The notes: generated by a model not told the origin, from the sequence alone. A stretch of DNA of 64,000 bases from Bos javanicus (GCF_032452875.1 NC_083880.1:57362829-57426828), one strand, 5' to 3'; counted from the first letter of the stretch, positions 9,400-21,918 are shown. A program made the numbers and translations.

Positions 9400-11500
9400 G
9401 ACCATATGTGAATTTTCATTTAACTCACTGATGTCTTCGATTTTGCAATTGAACCATCCTTGAATTCCAGGAGTACATTTTACTTTCTAATGCAATCCAC
9501 TTTTAAAGGGCTTTGTTTTTGACTTCCTCATCTATATTTATGACATTGGCTATTTGTTTGGAGTGCTTATCCTTATCAGTATTGTACTAAGTATTTCTAG
9601 TCAAGAGCACACTTAGTAACATAGTGTTATCTATTTTCTAAACATTTTAAAAATTCAGTCATATTCAGAGACTTTTTTATGAAATTGTAATTCTTCTTTG
9701 ATGACTTCTGTGGTTTTCTCTTCTCTTATCAATCTGTAGAGGTTATCTTGCATCAACTTTAGAAATTTTTATTGTATATGGAATTTCTTTGAAAACTACA
9801 AATACAGTAGCATACTTTCAATATTTATTTCTTATGGTTTTTATTTCAATAGTTTCTTTTTCCTTTCTAATTTCTATTTTTCAGAGATTTTTCCATTTTT
9901 CTTAATTAGAGTTATCAGAATTTTTTTTTTAGAATTTTTTTTTTATATTATTAGACTTTCAAGGAATCAGCTCTTGTATCTGTTCACTCTGTCTTTTGCT
10001 TTCCAATTTATGACTTTATCTTTCATTTCTTTCATTGTGTGTTTTCTTCTCTGAGATATTAAGCTGAATAATTTATTTGCTTTATCTTTTTAATTTTAAA
10101 AGATAAACATTTAAAACAATAAAACATTTAAAACTATTATTGATGTTTTCTCTAAGCACTGATCTTGGTATGCAGGATATTATCACTATATTTTCTAAAT
10201 TGTCTTTTATTGAGTTCTTGATTTCCCATTGTCCCAGTTGTTCTTTAAGAGATTATTTTAAAATATCAAAGTAATTTACGATTTTATTTTTTTTTTATTC
10301 TTAGGGCTTCTGATTTTAAGTTTTAGTTGTATTTTGGTTAGAATGTAGCCTATAAAACCTCTGGTGAATTTTATTCATTTAATTTTATGTAAACCACCAA
10401 GAGGTAAGATTGATAAGTGTTCTTTGAGTAATTCTTTAAAGAATTATATCTTATTTATATATGACAGAATTTTGCTTACTTATTATAGTTTTGGTTATAA
10501 GGAATTTAATTCTTCCCTATAACTGAATTTTTGTTTCTACATGAAATTCTTACACTTCTTGCTTTGTGTGTTTTGTTGCTATGTTAGTTGGTGCATATGA
10601 ATTCATAATAATTATACCTTTAAGTATGTACTATGTTTATCTCTGTATAACCACCCACTTATTTCACTTAATATATCTTATCTTAAATTATTTGAAATTA
10701 TTATTCCAAGCTTTACTGTACTTATTATCATTGCTATATCTTTGCAGACACTTTTAATTTTAGGTTGTCTGCATTATTTTTTATATGTATGCTATTTGTG
10801 AGCAGGACAATGCCAAACTATTTTTTAGAATTCCTTCTGAGCATCTTTGCCTTTTAGTGAGGGTTCCACTTGATGTTTTTCTTTTTCTTTTAGTTTCATT
10901 CTTTTTCCTTCTAGAAAAGTTTTTAAACCTTTAATTGAATTTGATTCATCGGAGTGATCATTTTCATAGCTAATATTTTTCTTTGTTTTAAGTCACTTTA
11001 TAAACATTTTGAAGGAACTGAAGGAGAGAAAATCCCTAGTGTTCCTTGTATCATCATTTCAAAAGAGCACAGCATTGACTAATGAAATGTAGACATCTCC
11101 AAGTTTCCAAACTCCCCACCACCAAAAGTAGCTCTCTTTTTGTACTGAGTTGTGCTTTCTTAAATTCTATAATTGCTCATTTGTCTTCAAATGCTGATTC
11201 TTATTTCTTATGTTTTGATTTTGAGATGTATTATTCTGGTCTGATGGTTTTAGCTATCATCTTCAAATTTTAAATATGTCATTCGAGTTCCTTTCTGTAC
11301 TAAAAATACTGTATATAAACCTCATTTTACTTTCTTCTTAACTCTTCTACACAACAGTTTCCTTTTTTTGTTTTTAAATTTCAGTATAAACCATAAAATT
11401 TTATTGTTTCATGAAAAACTTTGAGAAAAAAATGTCTCAAAAGCCAATTCCTTCTTTTTTAATGAATGCTTTATGAAATATTCTTTCTTTAGTGGTCACT
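9400..11500 (-). mobile_element. Decayed L1 ORF2 region, antisense
   Basis: Very T-rich sequence whose phrases track the antisense strand of L1 ORF2. Examples are ACCATCCTTGAATTCCAGG at about 9453, CATCTATATTTATGACATTGG at about 9530, and AAGGAATCAGCTCTTGTATC at about 9960. All frames are closed by many stops. The ends and the subfamily are uncertain, and parts after 10,500 may be other AT-rich DNA. Confidence 0.5.
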
Positions 11501-12117
11501 ATTATTCTTGTTCCAATTATAGTAATATTGTTCACATGGACCATTAAAATACCACCTCCATTTTTTCCTAGTACCTTCCCACCTATTCTTATGGAAAATT
11601 TGTCCTGAGTAAATGATAAACATAATTTAAACTCTTCTCCTTATGGCACTAATTTTTTTAAATCTTCCACTTACCTGTAACAACTATAATAAATACCAAT
11701 ATTAACTTAGGTCTTTTTAAAACCCAGTTTTGTAACTGGTGGTTTTGACGCATTATTTATCTAATAGTTATGTACGTATGTGATAGAAAAATTGAGGGAC
11801 ACAGAGGGACACAGAGGAAATAGAGTGTAACCAGGATAAAGACCATAAGATTAACAAATAAGCATCTGTATTAATATTAGAATTTCCAGCATTGGTGCAC
11901 CCCCTACTGACTGAAGTTCAAATAATTAATTTTAAAATATCACTTAGTGCATGTCATAAAAAAAAATCAATAGTTACTTAGGAGGAGTTTATCAATTTTC
12001 TTCCTAAGAAACTTTGCGGTATCTTTACTGTTGGTAGAGTAACACCACAACTCAATAACATGGAACTCAAAGTCACTCATCATCTGAAAGAAATTTATTT
12101 ATAAATTAACAGACATT
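11501..12117. other. Intergenic AT-rich DNA
   Basis: Nothing coding. A small tandem duplication of GAGGGACACA occurs at about 11,794-11,813. No repeat family was assigned. Confidence 0.35.
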
Positions 12118-13620
12118 TCAGATCAGATCAGTCGCTCGGTCGTGTCCGACTCTTTGCGACCCCATGAATCGCAGCACACCAGGCCTCCCTGTCCATCACC
12201 AACTCCCGCAGTTCACTCAGACTCACGTCCATCGAGTCAGTGATGCCATCCAGCCATCTCATCCTCTGTCGTCCCCTTCTCCTCTTGCCCCTAATCCCTC
12301 CCAACATCAGAGTCTTTTCCAATGAGTCAACTCTTCGCATGAGGTGGCCAAAGTACTAGAGTTTCAGCTTTAGCATCTTTCCTTCCAAAGAAATCCCAGG
12401 GCTGATCTCTTTCAGAATGAACTTGTTGGATCTCCTTGCAGTCCAAGGGACTCTGAAGAGTCTTCTCTAACACCACAGTTCAAAGGCATCAATTCTTCGG
12501 CTCTTAGCCTTCTTCACAGTCCAACTCTCACATCCATACATGACCACAGGAAAAACCATAGCCTTGACTAGACGAAACTTTGTTGGCAAAGTAATGTCTC
12601 TGCTTTTGAATATGCTATCTAGGTTGGTCATAATTTCCTTCCAAGGAGTAACTGTCTTTTAATTTCATGGCTGCAATCACCATCTGCAGTGATTTTGGAG
12701 CCCCAAAAATAAAGTCTGACACGGTTTCCACTGTTTCCCCGTCTATTTCCCATGAAGTGATGGGACTGGATGCCATGATCTTCATTTTCTGAATGTTGAG
12801 CTTTAAGCCAGCTTTTTCACTCTCCATTTTCACTTTCATCAAGAGGCTTTTTAGTTCTTCTTCACTTCTGCCATAAGGGTGGTGTTATCTGCATATCTGA
12901 GGTTATTGATATTTCTTCCGGTAATCTTGATTCCAGCTTGTGTTTCTTCCAGTCCAGCGTTTCTCATGATGTACTCTGCATATAAATTAAATAAACAGGG
13001 TGACAATATACAGCCTTGACGTACTCCTTTTCCTATTTGGAACCAGTCTGTTGTTCCATGTCCAGTTCTAACTGTTGCTTCCTGACCTGCAAATAAATTT
13101 CTCAAGAGGCAGATCAGGTGGTCTGGTATTCCCATCTCTTTCAGAATTTTCCACAGTTTATTGTGATCCACACAGTCAAAGGCTTTGGCACAGTCAATAA
13201 AGCAGAAATCGATGTTTTTCTGGAACTCTGTTGCTTTTTCAATGATCCAGCGGATGTTGGCAATTTGATCTCTGGTTCCTCTGCCTTTTTAAAACCAGCT
13301 TGAACATCAGGAAGTTCGCGGTTCACATATTGCTGAAGCCTGGCTTGGAGAATTTTGAGCATTACTTTACTAGCATGTGAGATGAGTGCAATTGTGCAGT
13401 AGTTTAAGCATTCTTTGGCATTGCCTTTCTTTGGGATTGGAATGAAAACTGACCTTTTCCAGTCCTGTGGCCACTGCTGAGTTTTCCAAATTTGCTGGCA
13501 TATTGAGTGCGGCACTTTCACAGCATCATCTTCCAGGATTTGGAATAGCTCAACTGGAATTCTGTCACCTCCACTAGCTTTGTTCGTAGTGATGCTTTCA
13601 TTTATTAAGCACCTAATAGG
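12118..13620 (-). mobile_element. BovB LINE, longest copy here, antisense
   Basis: About 1.5 kb of BovB on the minus strand, covering fingers, palm and C-terminal parts of the reverse transcriptase. In element order, 13,650-13,300 encodes the NKASGGDRIPVELFQILEDD and PKKGNAKECLNY segments. A frameshift follows in the VQAGF-KKAEEPE region near 13,290. Then 13,171-12,851 encodes DHNKLWKILKEMGIPDHL, GVRQGCILSPCLFNLYAEYI and a YADN box, where active elements have YADD. The thumb and C-terminal region runs on to the tail at about 12,120. Frameshift, stops and the altered catalytic box make it inactive. The 5' endonuclease part is missing. Confidence 0.95.
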
Positions 13621-13714
13621 AACTTGGGAGAACAGAAAGATGACTAACATAAAAAAAGAAAAAACGCTGGAAAGAAAAGGATGACTGACAGGGAATCCCT
13701 ACATCTTAAGTTCT

Positions 13715-13846
13715 CGCAGGTAAGAGAATACTGGAATGAGTAGTCATTTCCTTCTCCAGGGGAATCTTCCTGAACCAGGGACTGAACTCAGGTCTTCTGC
13801 ATTATAGGCAGATTCTTTACCACCTGAGCCACCAGGGAAACCCATG
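13715..13846 (-). mobile_element. Bov-tA SINE, truncated
   Basis: Antisense copy retaining the tRNA-like half: GAGAATACTGGAATGAG, then the complement of the B-box (GGGACTGAACTCAGGTC) and ACCTGAGCCACCAGGGAAAC. The BovA tail is absent. Confidence 0.88.
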
Positions 13847-14303
13847 AGAGAGATAGGCAACTGCATAAGAGCTTCTGAACGTCACCCCTTCCTACCCCTC
13901 CACATGCCCCATGTGCGCCAGGACAGAGCCCATGACAGTCTCAAATTAACCATGCACTGAATTTTCACACACCCCTGACACCTCTTTTTTCTCCCTAGAA
14001 TTCCACCCCTTCTCCTTCTTCCCTCCCCTTGAAAAGCTTGTGTTCTTTCCCAATCCAACCACGGAATAATTGCATGAACATTTAAGTTTTTCCAAATTTA
14101 CATTATCACAAATAATTCTGTGATCTAGATAGATCTTTGTGCAGTCTTGGAATACTTCATCACAGTAGGTTCCTGCATTAGGAATCACGAAGAACAAAGA
14201 AGAACGTTTAAGTCTCTGAAGAGATGTTGCCAAATTGCTCTCCAGAGAGACTGTACCAATTTATACATTCAACAGAAGCAGATAAAAGTGCCTGCTTTGC
14301 TTC

Positions 14304-14463
14304 ACACTCATTCACTTTCATGCATTGGAGAAGGAACTGGCAACCCACTCCAGTGTTCTTGCCTGGGGAATCCCAGGGACGGGGGCGCCTGGTGGGCTGC
14401 CGTCTATGGGGTCGCACAGAGTCAGACACGACTGAAGCAACTTAGCAGCAGCAGCAGCAGCAT
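14304..14463 (+). mobile_element. BovA2 SINE with (AGC)n tail
   Basis: TGCATTGGAGAAGGAACTGG, CCACTCCAGTGTTCTTGCCT, GGTGGGCTGCCGTCTATGGG and GTCAGACACGACTGAAGC are the BovA2 body. It ends in a (AGC)6 microsatellite at 14,444-14,461, the usual tail of this family. There is no tRNA-like head. It is inserted in an old L1. Confidence 0.93.
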
Positions 14464-14987
14464 CACCTCTGAATAAGAGCTATATTTTCATCATTGTTCA
14501 TTTCATAGGCAAAAATAATAATAATAATAAAATTGTATACTGTCTTGGTTGCTATTTCTTCGATCACCAGTACAGTTGAGCATTTCTTCACATCTCATCA
14601 CTATTTTATTTTTCTACCAAGTGTCTGTTTGTGGTGTTTTTATTTTCCAAAAGATTTTAGTGGAGCTTTAATAGTTTATGTGAGTTTTTTGCATATTAAG
14701 AAAATTAATACTTAACCCACCATATTTGTAGTAAATATTTCCATACAATATTTTCCTTTCAGTTTTGTTTTTGATGATTTCTACTTTTATGAGTCTGTGC
14801 TGTTTGTACAGTTGAATAATTAGATTTTTAACATTTATCTCTTTAGTTAATTAAGAACTGATTCAGGTGTGTAGCCTGAGATAATATAACTTATTTTTCT
14901 GAATACTTAATTAACTGTCCCAGCACCATTTATGTACTAAGCTGTCCTTTCCCCTTGGGTTTGAAATGCTGATTTTAATCAAATGTT

Positions 14988-15122
14988 AGTACTTGCCAGC
15001 AGTCCAGTGGTTAGGACTCCATGCTTCTACTGCAAGAGGCACGGGTTCAATCCCTGGATCTCTGGTCAAGGAATTAAGATCTCACGTGCCACAGAGTTCA
15101 GCAAAAAAAAAAAAAAAAAAAA
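14988..15122 (+). mobile_element. CHR-2-like tRNA SINE with poly(A)
   Basis: Head CAGCAGTCCAGTGGTTAGGA, B-box GGGTTCAATCCCTGG, body GGAATTAAGATCTCACGTGCC, and a run of about 20 A residues at 15,102-15,121. AATCAAATGTTA before (14,978-14,989) and after (15,125-15,136) is the target-site duplication. Confidence 0.9.
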
Positions 15123-15740
15123 GAATCAAATGTTAAAATATCATATATACTAAGGTTAATTTCAAAGCTCTCCATTACTTCCCACCCATTTTTGCCCAGT
15201 ATCATACTGTTTTGGCTTCTGTAACTAGATAAGATGTTGTACATCAAATTTTCCTGTTTGTATTTTCAAAATTTTCTTGGCAATTTTCAACTCTTTCTTC
15301 TTCCAAATGAGCATTAGAATCACTCTGTCAGGTTTCAAAAGCTTCCTGTTGGGCTTTTGATTGGAATTTCATTAAACTAATTTTGGGAGAATTGACTGTA
15401 TCAAAACATTCAATCTTCTTGCCCAGAAGCATGGTAGCTCTTCCTCTATGCAAGTTTCCTATTATATTATTCTGAAAAACTTCATGATTCTCTCTATACA
15501 CATCCTATACATCTCATTAGGATTTCTTCCTAGGTATTTCATAGTTGGTGTTATTTTGAATGGAAATTTTTCATTATTCCTTATACGTAATCATTACTGG
15601 TATAAAAGAAAGCTATTAATTTTTCTATTTTTTTTGATTAGTTATAAGTTAAATGTAAACAATTCCATATTAGCTTTTCAAATAAATCACAGTTACCTAA
15701 AGTACAATTTTAGGGGACCTACAACCAATTCTATGTGCTG

Positions 15741-16736
15741 ATTGACACTGGTAAAAATGTAAACATCTGTATGTATTTGTACTGAGCACCAGGTCGGCTG
15801 ATGGGAATAACGAAAGCTATATGAGGATCTTGCCTTATTCAGAGTTAGTCAATAAAGAAATGAGAAATCACTGAAATGACTTCTTACAGCAGGCTTTTTC
15901 TGCATTATTCTTTAGTGAACAGACACGTCAGGAAAGGAAGAAGCCTGGACATGCCGATATGGTCTTACTCGAGTGCATTCCAAAGATTCTCAACACAGGG
16001 GCTCTGGTGCCTCTGTTTCCCCGTCTGTTAGGTGTCTGATGCATCTGGAAGGAAGATCTATGTAAATGTAAGATTCCATCATGATTTATCAGTCTGCAGG
16101 CACTCATAAACATTTTAATCTTAACGTCAAGACACAATCCGTAAAAGGGCATGTTTTCTGCTGGAGTTGACGGTTCCTTCCTGCACCCCACCCAGCCCTT
16201 CAGAAACTGAGTTTCCCCTCTTCCCTGGTGGTTACAGTATGTGCATTTCTCAGACATTTCTTTGATGAAAACTGGAAGTGGATGGAGTTGAGTAGGTTTT
16301 GGTGCAGTTTGACATTAAACTACCTCACAGCACACGAGTAAAGTAATTCACAGGGGCCAGCTGATTATTTTCTAATCAATCATTTGGGCACTTTTTCTGA
16401 GTGGGCTGGCACTGACTTAATAAGGACACATGGCTCAGCATTTTTCACCAACAGCTGTTCTCAAAAGGCAGCAGATTGGGCTCCAGGCACATGCTTCCCT
16501 CCAGGCCTGCTTTGAGCACTGCCCCTGCTCCTCCCTGCTCCAGCCTCCAAGATCATGCTCCCGCAACTGACCCATCATAGAGCACTGGGGAGCACTGTTC
16601 AGACTCAGGCACCTGCTGGTTCTCTCCCAGTTCCCTTGTGTTCTTTCCAGCTTTTTGCCTTCATACTGTGCCTTGCAAGTTCCAAATTCTTGTAATTACC
16701 CAACTTCATAAAGCTGTCAACACTGTTACTGACATC
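15741..16736. other. Intergenic DNA
   Basis: No gene recognised. A 109-codon minus frame at 15,928-16,257 has no similarity that I recognise and no supporting signals. Confidence 0.35.
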
Positions 16737-16746
16737 CATTAATACA

Positions 16747-16877
16747 AGGGGTTTCCCTGGTGGCTCAGAGAGTAAAGCGTCTGGCTGCAATGTGGGAGAC
16801 CCAAGTTCAATTCCCCAGGAAGGAAATGGCAACCCACTCCAGTACTCTTGCCTGGAAAATTCCAAGGACAGGGGAGA
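16747..16877 (+). mobile_element. Bov-tA SINE, 3'-truncated
   Basis: TTTCCCTGGTGGCTCAGAGA, a CAAGTTCAATTCCCC B-box, CAACCCACTCCAGTACTCTT and GCCTGGAAAATTCCAAGGAC. The copy stops before the BovB-like tail. Flanked by CATTAATACA at 16,737-16,746 and 16,878-16,887, so the truncation happened at or before insertion. Confidence 0.93.
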
Positions 16878-16934
16878 CATTAATACATGAGGCATAGTGT
16901 CACCAAGGCAAGGGCTTGGCTTGCTTTCCATTAA

Positions 16935-17030
16935 TTCTTCTATTCATTCAACCAATGCTTATTCAGCAGCTACTGTGTGCCTAGCACTGTGGGTAGGCAC
17001 TGGGGACTTGGCTGTCAACAAGACAGACCA
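16935..17030 (+). repeat. L2/MIR-type ancient repeat fragment
   Basis: The phrase CTACTGTGTGCCTAGCACTG followed by GGCACTGGGGACTTGGCTGT and CAACAAGACAGACC is the conserved 3' part of L2 LINEs. Confidence 0.65.
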
Positions 17031-17742
17031 CCTCTCTGGACTGTTCCATCTGTCCAAGTGGGTCCCTTGGAACTAAGAAGATCAAAACCCTGGTTCTTAT
17101 AGGCTGCCAAGTCCCTCTGAGCCTAAATGCTGAGGTCTGGTTTGCCTCATAATCTAGAATACTATGAGTTTATCCTCCATAGAAAGATCTCTTGGCAAAT
17201 TTCCCACATCATGCCGGAGCATCCAGATGTGAATAGACCCATTTTCTCAGTGGAGAAGCTCACATGAAGATAGGAAGGATACACTGTTTTGCTTTGTTTG
17301 GGAGGAGGCATGAGAACACAGTGTGGGAAGGGAAGCTGACATCTCGGTGCACTGTCTCTTCCTAGAGGTTTTCCAACCTGATGCCGGGGGCAGCAGGCTG
17401 AGCCCACACACTGCCAGGGAGGATGACCACCCAGTATCCTGGTTTCCATCTTGGCTGCCAATAATCCAACTTTGTTTTCCTTTCACTAACCAATTGAATC
17501 ACCTAGTTTAAGGATCGTGTCAACATGAAAGCAACTGACTCCCACAGGTACCGGTTAGTATTCCTGATTCAGGGCCTTGGAAAAGAATCATCAAATAACT
17601 CCTCCTGGACCCATATTCCAGAACCTTCTACCCACATGCTGTGAAGCACCTCAGTGTGGCCCACAGTATCATGTGGTCCTTCTGTACTAGGGAGTTGAGT
17701 CTTGATGATAAAGTTACGTATTTTTTTTTTTCAAAAGACCCA
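17031..17742. other. Intergenic DNA
   Basis: Two minus frames (17,162-17,461 and 17,247-17,486) overlap each other and resemble nothing known. No repeat was assigned. Confidence 0.35.
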
Positions 17743-17966
17743 GGGACTTCCCTAGAGGTCCAGTGGTTAAGAATCCAACTTGCAATGCAGGGGATGCAGG
17801 TTCAATCCCTGGTCAGGGAACAAAGATCCACATGCTATAGAGCGACTGAGCCTGCACACCACAACTAGAGAGTCCATGTGAGACAACAAAAGATGCCACA
17901 TGACATGAGGAAGATCTCATATGCCACAACTAGGACCCAACACAGTCAAATAAATAAATCTTGAAA
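17743..17966 (+). mobile_element. CHR-type tRNA SINE, long body
   Basis: Head GGGACTTCCCTAGAGGTCCA and GTGGTTAAGAATCC, B-box AGGTTCAATCCCTGG, a body with the GAGCGACTGAGCCTGCACAC and CACAACTA repeats, and an AAATAAATAAATC tail. The body is degraded compared with the copy at 48.3 kb. Confidence 0.88.
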
Positions 17967-18921
17967 AAAAGATCCACATCAGTCATTTCAAGATGTTTCA
18001 TGACAATCCACTGACTTTCCTCCCATACTTCTGTGCTTGTTTTTCACACAATTTCTTGAGCATACATAAGATGTCACCTTTCTGCAGAAGGGACCTCTCA
18101 GGAAGACCATAAGAGCTGGCTCTACCCAAAATTCTGTGAATAGAATCCAGCCAATATTTATTGGACTTCTACTTATGTTCAGAACATTATAACACACCCA
18201 CCTCCTCACCAAATGAACAGCAGTCACCAAGCAGGTCAGATTCTGGGATTTCACACCATCCAGCTCTGGGTGGCTGATCTTGCCACCTCCAACCTGGGAA
18301 ACAAGGCAAGTACGTTGCACAAGTTCTGTGTTGAGTCGCCCCCTTGCCCTGCCCCCTTGGTCCCCACAACACAATCCGGTGAGAGGACAAGGCTGGCCAG
18401 TGCAAGGCACGTGTGATGGAAAAGGCACTGCCAACTCTTTTCTGGCTGTAAAGCAGGGAAAAGTCCCTACCTCCTTTCTTTACAAGATGTCACACTGACC
18501 AATGAGAGGATGTATGGGATGGCTCGAGCTGCCTTGGAGAAAGGCAAGGTATTTATTCAACCTAGAATTCTGCCCAAACACTCGTTACTGAATGGGTTGG
18601 ACCCCAAAGGGTTGAAAGAGGTGCCAGCTTGATCCTTTGAAACTGTAGTCAGCTGGATCTCTTTCAGGAAGAGTATCGTGGCAGTAATTGCTTGCTCCCT
18701 CGGTGTTCATGCTGTCAACCACTGAAATGTTAGATCCAAAAGGTCATCCAGATAAAGTCAAGAGAGAATGGGCCACACAAAAAGAAGCTCTCTGAATCCC
18801 GGGGCCAGTATGTGGCTGCATTTGTAATTCCGTTTCCAAGGTCCCCTGTGGATGAGGAAAGGGAGTCCTGAACAAGGACCCTCTGCTTCTGACTTGCTTG
18901 GTCCATATGCCTCCAGCAAAG
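17967..18921. other. Intergenic DNA
   Basis: The frames here (for example minus 17,988-18,434, 148 codons) do not resemble a protein family and overlap others on both strands. No repeat was assigned. Confidence 0.35.
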
Positions 18922-19106
18922 GTGAAGTGAAGTGCTAGTCATTCAGTGGTATCCAACTCTGTAGCCTGCCAGGCTCCTCTGTCCATGGAATTCTCTAGGC
19001 AAGGGTACTGGAGTGGATCGCCATTCCCTTCCCAATCCAAGGATCGAACCCAGATCTTCCACACTGCAGGGGAGTTCTTTACTGTCTGAGCCACCAGGGA
19101 AGCCCA
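18922..19106 (-). mobile_element. Bov-tA SINE
   Basis: Antisense copy: GCCTGCCAGGCTCCTCTGTC, GGCAAGGGTACTGGAGTGG, then the complement of the B-box (GGATCGAACCCAGATC) and CTGAGCCACCAGGGAAGCCC. Perfect target duplication CCAGCAAAG at 18,913-18,921 and 19,107-19,115. Confidence 0.95.
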
Positions 19107-19299
19107 CCAGCAAAGAGGAAGAACTAATTTGCCTCCAGCAAAATGGAAGAGACTGCCAAGTTCGACAGCCAGCAAAGAAAATGCTCAGTCCTCTTTTTAT
19201 TTTTTTAAATTGAGGTATAGCTGACCCCTTTTTTGTAAATCTAGTGACTCTTCTCACTAAGAGGTTGGATCTCAGTGCAGACTGTCACCCCCCACTCTT

Positions 19300-19590
19300 T
19301 AAAAGAATTTATTTATTTATTTTTGGCTGCACTGGATCTTCATTGCTTCTCACAGGCTTTCTCTAGTTGTAGCAAGCGTGGGCTACTCTCTGGTTGCAGT
19401 GCTCAGGTTTCTCATTGCAGTGGCTTCTCTTGCTGCAGAGTTTGGGCTCTAGGGCACACAGGCTCAGTAGCTATGGTGCATGGCCTTAGTTGCTCTGCAG
19501 CATTTGAGATCTTCCTGAAGCAGGGATCGAACCTGTGTCCCCTGTACTGGCAGGCAGGTTCTTAACCACTGGACCACCAGGAAAGTCCCA
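19300..19590 (-). mobile_element. CHR-1-like tRNA SINE, full body
   Basis: Antisense: starts with the TTTATTTATTTATTTTTGGC complement of the AAATA tail. It continues through TTGTAGCAAGCGTGGGC and GGCTCAGTAGCTATGGTGC, and ends with the complement of the tRNA head (GGGATCGAACCTGTGTC and CCACTGGACCACCAGGAAAG). It opens a 96-codon frame that is not a gene. Confidence 0.9.
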
Positions 19591-21599
19591 CCCCCATCTC
19601 TTGATGGCACAGAGCTGAGTTATGTTGGCCATGGTCTTGCCATGTTGACCATGATCACCAAACAGCAGGTCATGGTCTGGGTGACTTCAAATAAGAATGT
19701 CCTTTATAAGAGACAAGAAAAATGGATAACACAGACCCTACCTACATGGAGGTAGACACTGCTATGAAACTTCTCTGGTCTTCAGACACTTGGCAATCAG
19801 TCAGGGCACCTCCTTCCACCTCTCCATCTCCTGATATGGTCGCAGGAACCAAAGTCCATTAAATGACCATGAAAGAAAGGTTGTTATAACTGTTTATCTC
19901 AGAGACATATATGATGGTGACTTTTATTATCACAGGAAGGATTTCTGGCCAGGTCTATATGTCTTTGTGTGAGTGTAAGGGAGTCTTTTCAGAGTTAAAG
20001 CTTTCAGCATAGAAAGGGAGTGAAGCTAATTTCGACATGGACTGCCCAGTTATGGGAAGATGGCTCATAAGACAAATTGATTTAGCTTGAAGAAATTATC
20101 CTTAATTTCTCAGGATGAGGAATTACTGGAATAGTCGAAGTCCTCCCAGGAGAAGGGATTCATTTCTTACGATAGGAACTTAGGGATAACTTGGTTAGGT
20201 ACTTAGGTAAACAGAGAGTGGTGGCCAGGGGGAGGGAGAATCATATAGATAGGAAGCTCTGGACCCAAAATCTGCAATTACTAATGGGAGCAAAATTGAA
20301 TTGGACTCAAGATACTTGTTGAATGAAAAGTAATGACAGATTCCTGAGATGAGGAAATGCCCTTTGTAGAGTCAAGCAGGTGGTCTCTGGGGTCTCCACA
20401 GGCCTCTGGGTCCCTCCCACTTTCTGGCCTCTCCTTCCTGGCCAGTGAAATCCCCAGGGAGCAGAGGCCATGGGATGGTGAAGTCCTGGGCTTGTTGTGC
20501 AGGTTGCTTCTCTCCCGCTTATTCCCTGGCCACACAGACCCTTCCTCTCCATTTGTAAAGGTGGTGGAAAGGTAAGAGTATGGCCTAGACATGCCTCAAA
20601 CCCCTTCCCTTCCTTCCATCTCTGCTCCTACTCTTTCTCACCCAAACTATTGAATGCTTCTGCATTTTCCTCCTAAACCATCTCCCTGAGTGACCCCGAG
20701 AAGTCTCAGCTCTTGAGGTTTAAGGAAGCCCTCATTCTCAGCATCCATCTGGTATCCAGTCAACCCACTGAGTCCACTTACAGTCAACACCAATGCTTCA
20801 TAGTAAAGAATGAACAGCAAAAAAGTGTGGGTAGGACTTCATCCTGGAAAATGAGACAGACACACACAGGCACATGTATACATATGCATATATGAAGTGA
20901 TACATATATATTTAACACATGTTTATATATTGTATGAGACACATACATGCATGATTTAGGTTAAAATTGTAACTCTGTGCAAATTCTTCTACATAAGATG
21001 AATCAAGGGCTGGTTTTTGTCATCATTTTCCCCACCAAACTGGAAAAAGTGCTACACAATATGTTTGAATTTCACAGCCCAATTACAGGGATGAAGATGT
21101 TTGCAGAAATATTCAAAGACTTGATTAGTTTTCCCATGGGTCCCTCCTACTCCTTAGCTATTCAAAGCATTGCCTTATGACACACTTTTACTTTAGGAAC
21201 CATCTCTCATCAATTTTCTCTTCTCAGTTGTGAGCTGCCTTGATTCTACAGGAAGTCATCTACCAGTGGTTTCACCTGTGATGGAGGAGGTCTTGAGGGT
21301 CACCTGCACAAACCTGATAAAATCCTGCATCTTTCCTCAGAATTGCCACTTTACTGTCCAGCCATGAGTGGTGTGCCTTCAGCCATGGACAAGTACTGAG
21401 AGACTAAGCAGAAGACAGCTGGGCTCAACAGAGTCTAGGCTAGTGTTTTCAGAGGGTGCTAAGTTTCTAAGTGTTTGGCTCAGGAGCAAATACGTTCATG
21501 TTTGGATGATTCTTGCTACCCAGTATGGCCACTTTAAAGTAAGGACTTGAAAAATGAAAAGCTGGACAAGGAGGCCCTCTCGTCCCTCTAACACAGAGG
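19591..21599. other. Intergenic DNA
   Basis: About 2 kb without a recognisable gene. An AT/AC-rich low-complexity stretch lies at 20,868-20,950. Overlapping frames on both strands at 20,280-20,590 lack any known motif. Confidence 0.35.
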
Positions 21600-21918
21600 T
21601 TGCTATGGTCTGAATGTTTGTGTCCCATTCCTCCACCCCCCCAAAAAAAATTCATGTTGAAACCCCAATGTGCTGACATTAGAAGGTGGAGCCTTTAGGA
21701 GGTCCCCAAATGAATGAGATTGATACAAAAGAGGCACGAGAGAGCACCCTTGCCCCCGTATACGCCAAGAGGCTGCAACAAGAACTCAGCAACCCAACCT
21801 TGCAGGTATCCTGATCTTAGACTTCCATGGTGCCTCCAGAGCTGCAAGAAATACATTTCTGTGGTTTATAAGCCAAGCAGCCTATGGTATTTTGTTATAT
21901 CAGCCTGAACTAATATAC
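21600..21918 (+). mobile_element. MLT1A-like solo LTR (ERVL-MaLR)
   Basis: Starts near GCTATGGTCTGAATGTTTG and contains AGAAGGTGGAGCCTTTAGGA, GATCTTAGACTTCCATGG, TTTCTGTGGTTTATAAGCC and CTATGGTATTTTGTTATATC. It ends at GCCTGAACTAATA. This phrase order is the MaLR LTR. No internal retroviral genes flank it, so it is a solo LTR remnant of an ancient, non-infectious element. Confidence 0.85.

Larger units (their letters stand above)
14030..15740 (-). mobile_element. Old L1 copy, antisense, split by two SINEs
   Basis: Three segments read as one antisense L1 3' region. The 14,030-14,300 part has TTGCCAAATTGCTCTCCAGA and TGTACCAATTTATACATTC. The 14,480-14,985 part has AGTTGAGCATTTCTTCACAT and CCAGCACCATTTATG-TAAGCTGTCCTTTCCCC. 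The 15,125-15,740 part has CCCAGTATCATACTGTTTTG and GGAATTTCATTAAAC. A BovA2 at 14.3 kb and a CHR-2 at 15.0 kb interrupt it, so both SINEs are younger. It is a mosaic of high divergence with no open frame. Confidence 0.75.

Noticed and set aside
21600..21918. Endogenous retrovirus provirus
   Set aside because: Only an MLT1A-like LTR is present; no internal genes or second LTR were found.
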